A stretch of 22,166 bases of DNA, taken from positions 1-22,166 of the forward strand of contig VGRA01000001.1 of the NCBI GenBank assembly GCA_016875515.1, in the 5' to 3' direction. The notes beneath the pieces were generated by a model. That model made no database searches. It was not told the DNA's origin and saw nothing but the letters and a program-made list of their open reading frames with translations. How positions within the stretch are numbered: position 1 is the stretch's first letter; each line of letters opens with the position of its first letter. Shown in pieces: positions 1 through 11,305 of the stretch. The DNA comes from Deltaproteobacteria bacterium. GTDB taxonomy: Bacteria; Myxococcota; Myxococcia; Myxococcales; Myxococcaceae. The position numbers and the translations under genes were made by a program.

Positions 1-219
1 GAGTGTGGGGCGTACGCTTGCCGGGGGGAGGCGTGTGCGGCCGGGTGCGTCACCGCGGCCGAGTGCAGCGCCGATTCCGTCTGCGAAGCCGGCCAGTGCA
101 GCCCCGCGCCCATCCAGTCCGGGGGCTGCAGCGGGACGGGCGGCGGGCCCGAGACGTGGCTTGCACTGCTGGGGGCGCTGTGGGCGGACGGACGGAAGAG
201 GCGCCGAAGCCCGGGCTGA
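1..219 (+). CDS. C-terminal fragment of a cysteine-rich secreted protein with a MYXO-CTERM-like sorting tail
   Basis: The first reading frame is open from the left edge to TGA at 217-219, giving 72 residues whose start lies outside the window. Residues 1-33 hold seven Cys spaced like small disulfide repeats. A Gly-rich stretch with one Cys (GGCSGTGGGP, residues 41-50) follows, then a short hydrophobic segment (WLALLGALWA) and a basic end (RKRRR). Cys in a Gly/Ser-rich linker, a membrane segment and an Arg cluster are the layout of the myxobacterial MYXO-CTERM signal, which is thought to be cleaved so that the protein is held at the cell surface. The hydrophobic run is rather short. The product would be an exported surface protein of unknown function. 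The frame is clear; the family call is from pattern only. Confidence 0.7.
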   Translation, partial: ECGAYACRGEACAAGCVTAAECSADSVCEAGQCSPAPIQSGGCSGTGGGPETWLALLGALWADGRKRRRSPG

Positions 220-270
220 ACGCAGGTCTATCTTTCCCGGCCTGGTTCGAGAGGCCAACTGGAGATCGCC

Positions 271-1544
271 GTGTCCCAAGACCCATTCGCCACTGCCCCC
301 CTCACCCTGCGCTTCCTCGACGAGGCCACCGAGCGCGCCTACTAGGCGGCGTGGAGCCATGCCTCGCTCCGCACGGTGCGCATCGCGCTGCTGCTCGGCG
401 CCACCGTCGTGCGCCTCGGCGTCTGCTCCGATCGGGTCCTGTCTCCGCGAGAGGTCGCAGACGGTCGCATGTGGTACCCGTTGCTCGGAGCCGCCCCGCT
501 GCTCATGCCCACGCTGGGCGCGACGTGGCTCCCCTTCTTCGCGGAGCGCTTGCAGTCCCTCCTGGCAGGAACGGTGCTGCTCATGTGGGTGGGCGTCACG
601 GGTCCGCTCCTCCGCCAGGCGCCGCCATCTCCCCCGATCCTGCTCTTCGGCGGGGTGATCCTGCTGCTCGTCTCCGTCTTCGCTCTCCTACGACTCAGCT
701 TCATGCGCAGCCTGGTCCTGGCTGTGGCCATCTTCGCCGGCACCGCCTACCTGGCCCGCCACCACCAACTCGACGGCAACGACGGCGTCGGGATGCTCTA
801 CTTCGAGGGGCTCATAGCCCTCGTCGGGGTCGTGGGGATCTTCCTCGCTGAGACATGCGAGCGAAGGCTCTACGTCGAGGAGCAGCTCCTCGCGGCCGAG
901 CGCGACCGCTCCGAGCGACCGATGCTGAACATCCTGCCGGCGTCCATTGCCGCGCGCCTCAAGGCGCGGGAGGACATCATCGCGGACGGACTCCCAGATG
1001 TGGGGGTGTTGTTTGCCGACCTCGTGGGCTTTACGCGGCTCGCGGTCGAGCTCGGCCCGGAGGAGACCGTGCGGCGCCTCAATGGCCTGTTCACGACCTT
1101 CGACGCGCTGGCCACCACCCACGGCGTTGAGAAGATCAAGACCGTTGGCGATGCGTACATGGTGGCATCGGGCGCCCCCGAGGCCAGCGACGGGCACCTC
1201 GAGCGCCTCGCCGACATGGCCATCGCGATGCGAGACGCCGTCGCCGCCGCCTGGAGCGGCCAGGAGCCGGTGCGTTGCGCCTGGGCATGGACGTGGGTCC
1301 CGCCGTCGCGGGGGTCATTGGCAGGCGCACGTTCAGCTACGACCTCTGGGGCGACACGGTCAACGTCGCCAGCCGCCTGGATTCCCACGGGGTGGCGGGT
1401 TACATCCACGTTTCCGACGCCGTCGCGGACCGCCTCCGAGCGAAGTACGTCCTCGACGAACGCGGCCTGGTCGAGTTGAAGGGTGTGGGCCAGCGCCGGA
1501 CCTGGTGGCTGTTGCAGCGCGCGCCCCAGGCCAGACCTTCGTAG
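271..1544 (+). pseudogene. Membrane-bound class III adenylate cyclase, broken by a stop codon and a frameshift
   Basis: Reading from GTG 271 (GGAG about 8 bases upstream) gives 24 residues, then TAG at 343-345, then the same frame continues with about six hydrophobic segments up to roughly base 850. A cyclase domain follows: a LNILPAS linker, FADLVGF (first metal Asp at 1018-1020), EKIKTVGDAYM (second metal Asp at 1150-1152), then a jump to frame 3 near 1265-1278. Frame 3 carries YDLWGDTVNVASR and runs to TAG at 1542-1544. One missing base near 1274 would restore about 424 residues. The Lys in EKIK and Asp in YDLW are the ATP-specifying pair, so the intact form would make cAMP. GTG 376 could restart translation after the stop but cannot repair the frameshift, which removes the transition-state Asn and Arg. 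Either a true pseudogene or two sequencing errors. Confidence 0.85.
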
Positions 1545-1874
1545 TTGCCCATCTGCAGCCCGGGACTCCCGGAACGCGGGGCTACCCCCAGCCCACGTGC
1601 TGCCCATCTGGCGAGAGTGTCACCGTGGACACCATGCCCCGAGTGGACCGATCTCAACGGCGCTTGCCACGCATCGACTTTCCGACTGGAGGGAGACGGG
1701 GACCTGGACGTGGCCACCCTCCTGCCGGGCGGCGGGCTGCGCGTTCGCGTCTCCGTCCCGGCCCCGGAGGAGCCCGCGGCCCCGTAGGCAAGAATGTTCC
1801 ACGCTTGCTGACCTGCGCGCTGCTGCTGTGCGCTCCCGCCGCCCCAGGACCTTCGTCTCACCAGGCCAAAAGTG
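1545..1874. other. Gene-poor stretch between the cyclase and the convergent membrane-protein gene
   Basis: About 330 bases with no convincing gene on either strand. Two weak hints of decayed plus-strand coding were seen. One frame ending in TAG at 1785-1787 finishes with a hydrophilic and beta-like tail (LEGDGDLDVATLLPGG). Another frame around 1799-1860 reads like a signal peptide (RLLTCALLLCAPAAPGP) but has no ATG or GTG in place and runs into the 3' end of the minus-strand gene. Either could be chance open frame in GC-rich DNA. No clear terminator hairpin was found. Confidence 0.4.
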
Positions 1875-2681
1875 TCAGCGCGCCACGGCCGCCGCATGCA
1901 CCTGCAGCGGCCCCGAGGTCCACGGGTAGTGTCCGCCCCGCGCCGGGACGATGACGTCCAGCGCCACGCTCTCCGGTTGGGCCACGCCCACGTGCTTGCC
2001 GGCCACCGTCTCGCACCGGAAGCGCCTGCCCTGCCCCTTCACCCACGGCGCCTCCGGGGAGGGGGCCGGCTCCAGCCTCCAGCTGCTCCTTCCCCCTGCC
2101 AGGGCAGAGCGGGACTCGTGCTGCTCCACCTCGCCCTTGCCCCTCCGGAACTTGAGCCGGCAGACCAACTCCGCCCCGGTCCAGTCCAGCGTGGACTGGT
2201 TGGTGAGCGTCCCCTCCCACCGAAGCACGGGGCCGGACGTGGCCGTGCCCGGCACGAACACCGGCGTCCCCTCCAGCGTGAAGACCGGCCGGGTGGCCGC
2301 CTCCAGCTGCCGCAGCGCCTCCTCGCTCGTCCGGCCCTCGGCGCGCACCCTCAACACCGAGGCGTAGAGGATGAACACCCCCACCGGCAGCAGCACCAGC
2401 GCGCCAAAGGGCGGCCCCAGCCGGTTCACCCACGAGGCCTTCCGCACCTCCACCAGATTCCCTTCCGGCGTGACCGACAGCTGCACCCGCTCGCCGGACT
2501 TCAGCTGCGCATAGAAGTAGTAGATGACCCCCGGCAGCAGGCCGAGCAGCGTCCAGAAGACGAGCCACGGCGTGGAGTGAGCGCGGAAGCGCACCACCTC
2601 CACCACCCCCAGGCTCCCCGCGCCCTCCCGGTAGCCGCGGCGCTTCCACTTCGCCACCGCGTCGTCAATGGACTGGCCCAT
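1875..2681 (-). CDS. Two-pass membrane protein of unknown function (full-length paralogue)
   Basis: The 268-residue product starts at ATG 2681 and ends at TGA 1875. I do not recognise the family. Residues 1-34 are a charged cytoplasmic-like stretch (KWKRRGYREG, then GVVEVVRFRA). Hydrophobic segments lie at about 38-60 (WLVFWTLLGLLPGVIYYFY) and 89-110. The remaining 155 residues look like a beta-rich soluble domain with LTNQSTLDWTGAELVCRLKF near 158-177 and a PWTSGPL motif near the end. The gene is the last of an apparent three-gene minus-strand unit, 24 bases after its shortened sister. The pair is clearly homologous at both ends. Strong coding signal, no functional assignment. Confidence 0.75.
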   Translation of the reverse strand: MGQSIDDAVAKWKRRGYREGAGSLGVVEVVRFRAHSTPWLVFWTLLGLLPGVIYYFYAQLKSGERVQLSVTPEGNLVEVRKASWVNRLGPPFGALVLLPVGVFILYASVLRVRAEGRTSEEALRQLEAATRPVFTLEGTPVFVPGTATSGPVLRWEGTLTNQSTLDWTGAELVCRLKFRRGKGEVEQHESRSALAGGRSSWRLEPAPSPEAPWVKGQGRRFRCETVAGKHVGVAQPESVALDVIVPARGGHYPWTSGPLQVHAAAVAR

Positions 2682-2705
2682 GTCGGGCGAGGACTCTACA
2701 CGCCC

Positions 2706-3035
2706 TCACCGCCCGGCGACGGTTGACAGCGGCAGTTCCCCGGACGTCCACGGGAAGCGGCCGTTGCCCGCCGACACCACCACGTCCGGCACCGCGCTGA
2801 CGGGCTGCACGGCCCCGGCGGACTTGCCGGGCGGCGTCTCGAACCGGAAGGCGCGCGGCTGGCCCTTCGTCCGCGGGGCCGCCTCCGTGGGAACCGGCTG
2901 CAGCACCCAGAACAGCAGCCTGGGGATAGACACCGCGCGGAACTTCACCAACTCCACCACCCCGCGCTGCCGCCTGCCTCGGGCGTAACCACGGCGATTC
3001 CACCTGGCGGCCTCTTGCTCGGTCCCCGCGCCCAT
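2706..3035 (-). CDS. Shortened paralogue of the downstream membrane protein, with an internal in-frame deletion
   Basis: The 109-residue product (ATG 3035 to TGA 2706) aligns to the 268-residue neighbour at both ends. Residues 10-46 (RWNRRGYARG, GVVELVKFRA, LLFWVLQ) match residues 10-46 of the long copy, and residues 50-109 (EAAPRTKGQPRAFRFET to PWTSGELPL) match its residues 209-268. About 160 residues are absent, including half of the first membrane segment, all of the second and most of the soluble domain. The frame is intact and both ends remain conserved, so it may be a recently decayed duplicate or a small protein kept in its own right. It starts 14 bases after the lhr stop codon, so it is probably co-transcribed with lhr. 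Confidence 0.65.
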   Translation of the reverse strand: MGAGTEQEAARWNRRGYARGRRQRGVVELVKFRAVSIPRLLFWVLQPVPTEAAPRTKGQPRAFRFETPPGKSAGAVQPVSAVPDVVVSAGNGRFPWTSGELPLSTVAGR

Positions 3036-3049
3036 GCTGGCGCAAGAAC

Positions 3050-7648
<4,599 letters not shown>

Positions 7649-7662
7649 GGGATGCGTCCGGG

Positions 7663-7691
7663 ACTGAACACGGGTGCAGGTTGACCGTCAA
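7663..7691 (-). promoter_or_regulatory. Possible sigma-70-type promoter for lhr
   Basis: Read on the minus strand, TTGACG (7691-7686) lies 17 bases before TTCAGT (7668-7663). The first matches the -35 consensus at five of six positions, the second matches the -10 consensus at three of six. Transcription would begin roughly 8 bases before the lhr ATG, leaving a very short leader. The -35 half sits inside the 7679-7693 palindrome. Suggestive only; GC-rich myxobacterial promoters are poorly predicted by consensus. Confidence 0.3.
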
Positions 7692-7693
7692 CC
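7679..7693. promoter_or_regulatory. Perfect palindrome GGTTGAC-C-GTCAACC, candidate operator upstream of lhr
   Basis: Two perfect 7-base arms flank a single central C, about 38 bases upstream of the lhr start and 140 bases upstream of cheB on the other strand. The symmetry and its overlap with the proposed lhr -35 element fit a dimeric repressor site. No regulator gene of an obvious type is adjacent. Confidence 0.4.
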
Positions 7694-7834
7694 CAGCACG
7701 CCGAAGCGGCCGGCCGCCCCCCCCAGCTGCGCGTCGTGGGGGGCGTGCATCGGCGGCTGGCAGCGCCTGCCGGTCACCGGGATCTCCTTCAACATCTCTC
7801 AGGGGAACGGCCAATCCGCGCTAGACGGGGGGGG

Positions 7835-8785
7835 ATGGCCGAGGAGCCTCGACGCCTGCGCCTTCTGGTGCTCCATCCCGTTCCGGGTGTTCGGGACAGG
7901 GTGGTTGCGGCGTTGCGCAACGTGGCCGAGGTGCGGGTGACGGGGGAGGCCGATTCCTTCGACCAGGCCCAGGACCTGATGCCCATTGCCCGGCCGGACG
8001 TGGTGCTGAGCCAGTCCCCCGCCACCGCGGCGGACGCCCTGCCCCACGTGCGCCACCTGGAGCTGCCGGACGTGCAGGACGCGGGGAACGCGGTCTCGCT
8101 CGCGGAGCTGCACCGCATCCGGATGGAGCTCTTGCGCCGGCTGCAACCCATCCTCGCCCCCGCCCCCCGGATGGTCGTCACCGCCCGGCCGTGCGTACTG
8201 GCCCTGGGCGCCTCCACCGGCGGTCCCAACGCGCTCGGCGAGTTCGTGAAGGGGCTGCCCGCGGACCTGGGCGTGCCGGTGCTGCTGGTGCAGCACATGC
8301 CCGCGCACTTCGTGGGCATGCTGGCGGACCGGCTCAGCGCCCAGGGGAAGGTGCCCTTCCATGTCGCCCAGGAGGGCGAGCCGCTGGAGCCGGGCCGCGG
8401 CTACGTGGCGCCGGGAGACCTCCACCTCGCGGTGAAGCCGCACCCGGATGGCGGCGCGGTGACGACCCTGCTGGACACCGAGCCGGAGAACCGCAGCCGC
8501 CCCGCGGTGGACGTGCTGTTCCGCAGCGTGGCCGAGGTGTACGGCGCCCAGGGGGTGGCGGTGGTGTTCACCGGCATGGGCGAGGACGGCAAGCGCGGCA
8601 GCGCCGCCATCCGCGCTGCCGGGGAGCAGGTGTTCGCGCAGGACGAGGCCGCCAGCGTCGCCTGGGGGATGTCCGGGGCCGTGACCAAGGCCGGGCTGGC
8701 CCACGAGGTGCTTCCGCTGAACGAGCTTGCAGCCGCGGTGACGCGCCGGCTGAACCGGGCCCGGCGCGCCGTCACCTCCAGCTGA
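7835..8785 (+). CDS. cheB: CheB-type protein-glutamate methylesterase with a degenerate receiver domain
   Basis: The start chosen is ATG 7835, directly after a run of eight G that may serve as ribosome binding site; the open frame extends further upstream but with no domain-like sequence. The 316-residue product has a C-terminal methylesterase domain (about 119-305) with the catalytic triad visible: Ser127 in GASTGGPNAL, His154 in VQHMPAHF, Asp251 in FTGMGEDG. CheB demethylates chemoreceptors and deamidates their Gln residues. The N-terminal 1-80 region looks like a receiver fold, but the acidic pair is replaced by His14-Pro15 and the phospho-acceptor position by Ser59-Gln60 (RPDVVLSQSP), so it should not be phosphorylated. 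No other chemotaxis gene is nearby, so it is an orphan. Convergent with the pyrophosphatase gene. Confidence 0.9.
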   Translation: MAEEPRRLRLLVLHPVPGVRDRVVAALRNVAEVRVTGEADSFDQAQDLMPIARPDVVLSQSPATAADALPHVRHLELPDVQDAGNAVSLAELHRIRMELLRRLQPILAPAPRMVVTARPCVLALGASTGGPNALGEFVKGLPADLGVPVLLVQHMPAHFVGMLADRLSAQGKVPFHVAQEGEPLEPGRGYVAPGDLHLAVKPHPDGGAVTTLLDTEPENRSRPAVDVLFRSVAEVYGAQGVAVVFTGMGEDGKRGSAAIRAAGEQVFAQDEAASVAWGMSGAVTKAGLAHEVLPLNELAAAVTRRLNRARRAVTSS

Positions 8786-8799
8786 GGCCGCGGCGCCTG

Positions 8800-8814
8800 G
8801 GGGCTACGCGCCCC
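8800..8814. terminator. Small hairpin at the cheB/ppa convergent junction
   Basis: GGGGC-TACGC-GCCCC forms a five-base stem at the 3' end of ppa, with an alternative GGCGC/GCGCC pairing (8792-8796 with 8808-8812). There is no T run, so it would be at best a weak, possibly bidirectional, terminator between two genes ending 18 bases apart. Confidence 0.2.
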
Positions 8815-9493
8815 GAACCAGGGCCACCAGCTGCCCCAGCCGGTCCTCCGGCTTGCCGAAGGTGTCCCGGTAGTCCACCACCGAGCGGCGGATGACCTCG
8901 CGGGCCTCGACGGCGTCGTACACCTCCGCAATCTCCACGCGGCGCGCGCTGTCCGTGGGGAGGTTCTTGTACGAGCCGAAGTAGTGGACCAGCCGGTCCA
9001 CCACCGGGCGCGGCAGCTGGGACAGCTCCGTCACCTCGCCCCAGGCCAGGTCCCCCTCCAGCACCGCAATCACCTTGTCGTCCGCTTCGTTGGCATCCAG
9101 CATCCGGAGGCCCCCCACCGGCCGCACGCGCGCCAGGAAGTTGCCCGCCGAGAAGCCCTTCTCCGTCAGCACGCAGACGTCCAGCGGATCTCCGTCCCCC
9201 TTGAGCCCGGTGCGCGTACCGCGCTCCTCGGCGCGGCGGGCCACCGTGGCCCCGCAGTACGTCTGCGGGATGAAGCCGTACAGCGTGGGCGGGAGGCTGC
9301 TGAAGCGCTGCGGCCGGTCAATCCGCAGGTGGCCCGAGGGCTTGTCCAGCTCGTACTTCACCGCGTCCGACGGGACGATCTCCACGTACGCCGTCACCAT
9401 CCCCTCCGGGTCCCCCGGCGGGACGCCGTGCCACGGGTGGGCCTGGAACATCTTGCCGAGGAGCTGCTCGAGCGCGCGGGTGTCTGGAGCCAT
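8804..9493 (-). CDS. ppa: Family I inorganic pyrophosphatase
   Basis: The 229-residue product (ATG 9493, TAG 8804) has the family I signature GDGDPLDV at residues 99-106 with Asp100, Asp102 and Asp105, a KYELDKPSG substrate-binding stretch at 46-54, YGFIPQTYCG at 72-81, and DANEADDKVIAV from 133. These residues bind the Mg2+ ions and pyrophosphate. The enzyme hydrolyses PPi to two phosphates in the cytoplasm and pulls biosynthetic reactions forward, including the PPi-releasing prenyl condensations of carotenoid synthesis. It is longer than E. coli Ppa (about 175 residues), with extra sequence at both ends. It is a single gene, convergent with cheB and divergent from the peptidase gene. Confidence 0.93.
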   Translation of the reverse strand: MAPDTRALEQLLGKMFQAHPWHGVPPGDPEGMVTAYVEIVPSDAVKYELDKPSGHLRIDRPQRFSSLPPTLYGFIPQTYCGATVARRAEERGTRTGLKGDGDPLDVCVLTEKGFSAGNFLARVRPVGGLRMLDANEADDKVIAVLEGDLAWGEVTELSQLPRPVVDRLVHYFGSYKNLPTDSARRVEIAEVYDAVEAREVIRRSVVDYRDTFGKPEDRLGQLVALVRGA

Positions 9494-9503
9494 GGCGGAG
9501 TCA

Positions 9504-9518
9504 GTCCACCTTGTGGAC
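9504..9518. promoter_or_regulatory. Inverted repeat GTCCAC-CTT-GTGGAC between ppa and the peptidase gene
   Basis: Six-base perfect arms with a three-base spacer sit in the 56-base divergent intergenic space, 11 bases from the ppa start and 32 bases from the peptidase start. A second, weaker repeat AGTGT-GGTG-ACACT (9531-9544) lies just before the peptidase ATG. Position and symmetry fit an operator controlling one or both divergent genes, but no matching regulator can be named. Confidence 0.3.
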
Positions 9519-9549
9519 GGTGCCGCCGCAAGTGTGGTGACACTCCCGC

Positions 9550-11286
9550 ATGCTCGCTCCTCCGCTCCTCGCCGTGCTGGCGCTCGCCGCCGCTGACCTC
9601 TCCACCCTCGCCGAGCGCACGGCCTACGCCCAGACGGGGCGCTACGCGGAGGTGGAGCAGCTGTGCGGTGCGTTCCAGAAGGCCTTCCCGTTCAAGGCCC
9701 GGTGCGAGCGCTTCGGCACCACACCGGAGGGGCGGCCGCTGCTCGCGCTGGTGGCCTCCGCGGACGGCAGCATCACCCCGGAGTGGACGAAATTGCGGAA
9801 GCGCCCGGTGGTGCTGGTCCAGGCGGGCATCCACGCGGGGGAGATTGACGGCAAGGACGCCGGGCTGCTGCTCTTGCGGGAGCTCCTCTCCGGGCAGGGG
9901 GCACCCACCGAGCTGCTCAAACAGGTGACGGTGGTGTTCGTCCCCGTGCTGAACGTGGACGGCCACGAGCGCTTCGGCCCCAACCACCGCCCCAACCAGC
10001 GGGGCCCCGCAGAGATGGGCTTCCGGGTGACGGCGCAGAACCTCAACCTCAACCGGGACTGGGTGAAGGCAGACGCACCGGAGACGCGCGCCGTGCTCGG
10101 GCTGCTGCGGCGCTGGTCCCCGGCGCTGTACGTGGACCTCCACGCCACGAACGGGGCGAACTTCGAGCACGACGTGGCGGTCATCACCGAGCCGCGGGGC
10201 GGCGGCACCGAGGCGCTGCGCAAGGAGGCGGACGCGTTGCGCGCCCGGGCGCTGGCGCGGCTGGAGCAACTGGGCCACCTGCCCGTCCCCTTCTACCCGG
10301 CGTTCGACGTGGAGGATGACCCCGCCTCCGGCATCACCTGGGGCGTGACGCCGCCTCGCTTCGCCCACGGGTACGCCGCCCACCGCAACCGGCTGGCGGT
10401 GCTGGTGGAGACGCACAGCTGGCGCCCCTACCCGCACCGGGTGAAGGCCACGCGCAACACGCTGCTCGCGCTGCTGGAGGCGGCCGCGGCGTCCGGCCCG
10501 GCGTGGCTGAAGGCGGAGGCGGACGCGGACGCGCAGGACCTGCAGCGGGGCGGCACCCCGCTGCCCCTCACCTTCGGCGTGAAGGCCACGCCGCGGCCGC
10601 TGTCCTTCCGCGGCTACGCCTACACGCGCACCCCCTCGCCGCTCTCCGGTCAGGGCTGGACGCGCTACGACGAGTCCAGCCCTGAGACCTGGACGCTGCC
10701 GCTCAAGCAGGACCTGGAGCCGAAGCTGGTGACGCGGCTGCCGAAGGCGGGCTGGGCGGTGCCGGCCCCCTACGCCCCGCGCGTGCAGCAGGTGCTGGAC
10801 GCCCACGGCTTCCGGTCCGAGACGCTCAAGGCCGGCACCTCCCTGTACGCGGAGACCTTCCGGGCGAAGGCGGTGACGTTCCGCCCCGGGCCCTACGAGG
10901 GCCGCCAGCAGGCCACGGTGACGGGCGCATGGAAGCGCGAGCCGCAGCAACTTCCGCCCGGCTCGCTGTTCATCCCTGCCTCGCAGCCGGGACTGTGGCT
11001 GCTCGCCAACCTGCTGGAGCCGGAGAGCCCGGACTCGCTCACCGCGTGGGGCTTCTTCAACGCGGTGTTCGAGCAGAAGGAGTACCTGGAGGACTACGTG
11101 GCCGAGGGGGAGGCGCGCCGGATGCTCGCTGCCGAGCCGGGGCTGCAGGCCGAGTTCGACGCCCGCTTTTCCGCCCCGGACGCGGGCACGCCCGCAGAGC
11201 GGCTCCGCTTCTTCCACGAGCGCCACCCCAGCTGGGACCGCCGCATGAACCTGGTGCCGGTGTACCGTCTGGACGCGCCGCCGTGA
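9550..11286 (+). CDS. Exported M14-family-like zinc carboxypeptidase
   Basis: The 578-residue product begins with a short hydrophobic leader ending AAA near residue 15, so it is probably secreted. The catalytic domain shows the M14 zinc set: His95 and Glu98 in GIHAGEIDG, His198 in YVDLHAT, the NLNRDW stretch near 166-171 that normally carries substrate-carboxylate contacts, and a VETHSW motif near 294 placed like the catalytic Glu region. M14 enzymes remove C-terminal residues from peptides. The C-terminal 270 residues have no recognisable domain. The start has no strong ribosome binding site (the preceding bases are CACTCCCGC). Predation and scavenging make secreted peptidases common in myxobacteria. 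Its stop codon is one base from that of the convergent SDR gene. Confidence 0.85.
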   Translation: MLAPPLLAVLALAAADLSTLAERTAYAQTGRYAEVEQLCGAFQKAFPFKARCERFGTTPEGRPLLALVASADGSITPEWTKLRKRPVVLVQAGIHAGEIDGKDAGLLLLRELLSGQGAPTELLKQVTVVFVPVLNVDGHERFGPNHRPNQRGPAEMGFRVTAQNLNLNRDWVKADAPETRAVLGLLRRWSPALYVDLHATNGANFEHDVAVITEPRGGGTEALRKEADALRARALARLEQLGHLPVPFYPAFDVEDDPASGITWGVTPPRFAHGYAAHRNRLAVLVETHSWRPYPHRVKATRNTLLALLEAAAASGPAWLKAEADADAQDLQRGGTPLPLTFGVKATPRPLSFRGYAYTRTPSPLSGQGWTRYDESSPETWTLPLKQDLEPKLVTRLPKAGWAVPAPYAPRVQQVLDAHGFRSETLKAGTSLYAETFRAKAVTFRPGPYEGRQQATVTGAWKREPQQLPPGSLFIPASQPGLWLLANLLEPESPDSLTAWGFFNAVFEQKEYLEDYVAEGEARRMLAAEPGLQAEFDARFSAPDAGTPAERLRFFHERHPSWDRRMNLVPVYRLDAPP

Positions 11287-11305
11287 CTCAGCGCGCGCGG
11301 CTGAG
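11287..11305. terminator. Inverted repeat over the convergent stop codons of peptidase and SDR genes
   Basis: CTCAGC (11287-11292) and GCTGAG (11300-11305) flank a GCGCGCG loop that can extend the pairing. It starts immediately after the peptidase stop and includes the last codons of the SDR gene. It could end transcription in both directions, although no T tract follows. Confidence 0.3.

Noticed and set aside
3..851. Plus-strand open frame of 282 codons over the cyclase N-terminus
   Set aside because: Arg- and Pro-rich translation without domains; frames 1 and 3 carry the real MYXO-CTERM and cyclase sequence.
7716..7745. GCCCCCC and GGGGGGC inverted repeat as a terminator
   Set aside because: It lies upstream of both lhr and cheB, so it cannot terminate either; homopolymer pairing is likely by chance in this composition.
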